Source: Diphasiastrum complanatum (lineage: Eukaryota > Streptophyta > Lycopodiopsida > Lycopodiales > Lycopodiaceae). Taken from it: a stretch of DNA of 64,000 nucleotides. The stretch lies in assembly GCA_029204225.1 (NCBI GenBank), contig CM055107.1, positions 1,114,128 to 1,178,127 of the forward strand. The letters run 5' to 3'. The number at the start of each line of letters is the position of its first letter. The first letter of the stretch is position 1. Position numbers and translations under genes: made by a program. Shown piece after piece: positions 63,511 through 64,000 of the stretch. Below the pieces are notes generated by a model. It did no database searches. It was not told where the DNA came from and saw nothing but the letters and a program-made list of their open reading frames with translations.

Positions 63511-63904
63511 TGTTGATTTTACACGTGTGGATTGTCCACAACATGTACTTGTGATCTCCTAAGGTGTGTAGATGCACCAAGATCAAGACTAGATTGAGAC
63601 TCAAGATCAATCTTGGATGCTATGGCAAAAACACACTACTACGTGCATTCAATCACTTCCAACTCTCACTCACACGTGTGGGAAGTATTCAAAAATTATT
63701 CTAAGTAAAAACAAGCTGCTCTCCTTGGGTAGAGAGAGAAAAACCATCATGAGCTCTCGAGTAGAGAGAGAAAGCTAGAAATCCAATAACACTCAAAATC
63801 CACACAATCACCAAATCAATTGGATCCAAAATGAGGAGTACAATGATACTAGTAGATCCACGAGCTACCACTATGCTTAACTATGATTGGACCACACTTT
63901 GTCA
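63511..63904 (-). repeat. 5' LTR of the copia element
   Basis: 394 bp, TGTTGATTTT...CTTTGTCA, pairing with 58364-58757. DNA beyond 63904 (CACCTCTTAATCCTATTG, repeated once near 63938) differs from the sequence inside the left LTR. Confidence 0.9.
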
Positions 63905-64000
63905 CCTCTTAATCCTATTGGACCATTGATCCATGCACCTCTTAATTCTATTGAACTATATTCAAGCACACCTCAAATTCCTATTGGACCTCACATGGTT

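Larger units (their letters stand above)
58364..63904 (-). mobile_element. Ty1/copia element, nearly full length, inactivated
   Basis: Two 394-bp LTRs (58364-58757, 63511-63904) differing at ten positions. iMet primer site adjoins the right LTR. The minus-strand order gag, knuckle, protease, integrase, RT, RNase H is diagnostic of copia. Inactivation: a frameshift in gag (about 62320), TAA at 61424, shifts and a deletion around 61010-61080 in integrase, and a further break near 59515. No 5-bp target duplication is seen (TCATG against CCTCT), so one flank may have been rearranged. Confidence 0.92.

Overview
This window is nuclear DNA of a land plant. It holds one split host gene of the plant folate-biopterin transporter (FBT/BT1) family, surrounded and invaded by plant-type mobile elements: Ty3/gypsy chromoviruses, Ty1/copia elements, LINEs, hAT transposase genes and a tRNA-derived SINE. 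Several LTR elements carry the initiator-methionine tRNA primer site TGGTATCAGAGC. There are spliceosomal introns (GT-AG and one GC-AG) and many GA/CT microsatellites. I see no operons, Shine-Dalgarno sites or CRISPR. The species cannot be named from the sequence.

Layout. 1-3 kb: degenerate minisatellite, two local tandem duplications (108 bp and 443 bp) and a short SINE with a perfect 15-bp target duplication. 3-14 kb: a LINE copy apparently split by an unusual LTR element (minus strand, 3575-12617) that has gag and protease and a long extra reading frame, but no reverse transcriptase or integrase that I can find; a second LINE 3' end follows. 14-20.5 kb: a chromovirus bounded by a 5-bp target duplication. 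21-50.7 kb: the FBT gene. Its exons (22641-22983, 23320-23579, 49451-49552, 49766-49936, 50047-50655) join into one open frame of 494 residues. The second intron is 25.9 kb and holds a copia remnant, an LTR/primer-site fragment split by a young chromovirus (25775-32349), two hAT transposase pseudogenes in inverted orientation, a gypsy scrap, a third chromovirus family (39680-46088) with an oppositely oriented piece of its own family inside it, a LINE scrap and a MITE-like hairpin. 53-55 kb: a copia 3' end and a gypsy integrase pseudogene. 58.4-63.9 kb: a nearly full-length copia element with two 394-bp LTRs.

How it fits together. The only gene likely to serve the host is the transporter. Everything else is selfish DNA at different stages of decay, and nesting gives a relative chronology. 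The two AGTTA...TAACT chromoviruses (13991-20475 and 25775-32349) are the same family. The younger has LTRs differing at about 6 of 451 positions; the older has about 94-95 percent similar LTRs.

Most noteworthy are: the gag-protease element without polymerase; the non-canonical LTR termini proven by two independent target duplications; a roughly 150-bp copia-like patch inside a gypsy gag-protease region; a captured gag-element fragment inside a hAT pseudogene; and a run of nonsense codons in the older chromovirus that are all TAG where its sister keeps CAG, as expected from CHG cytosine methylation decay.
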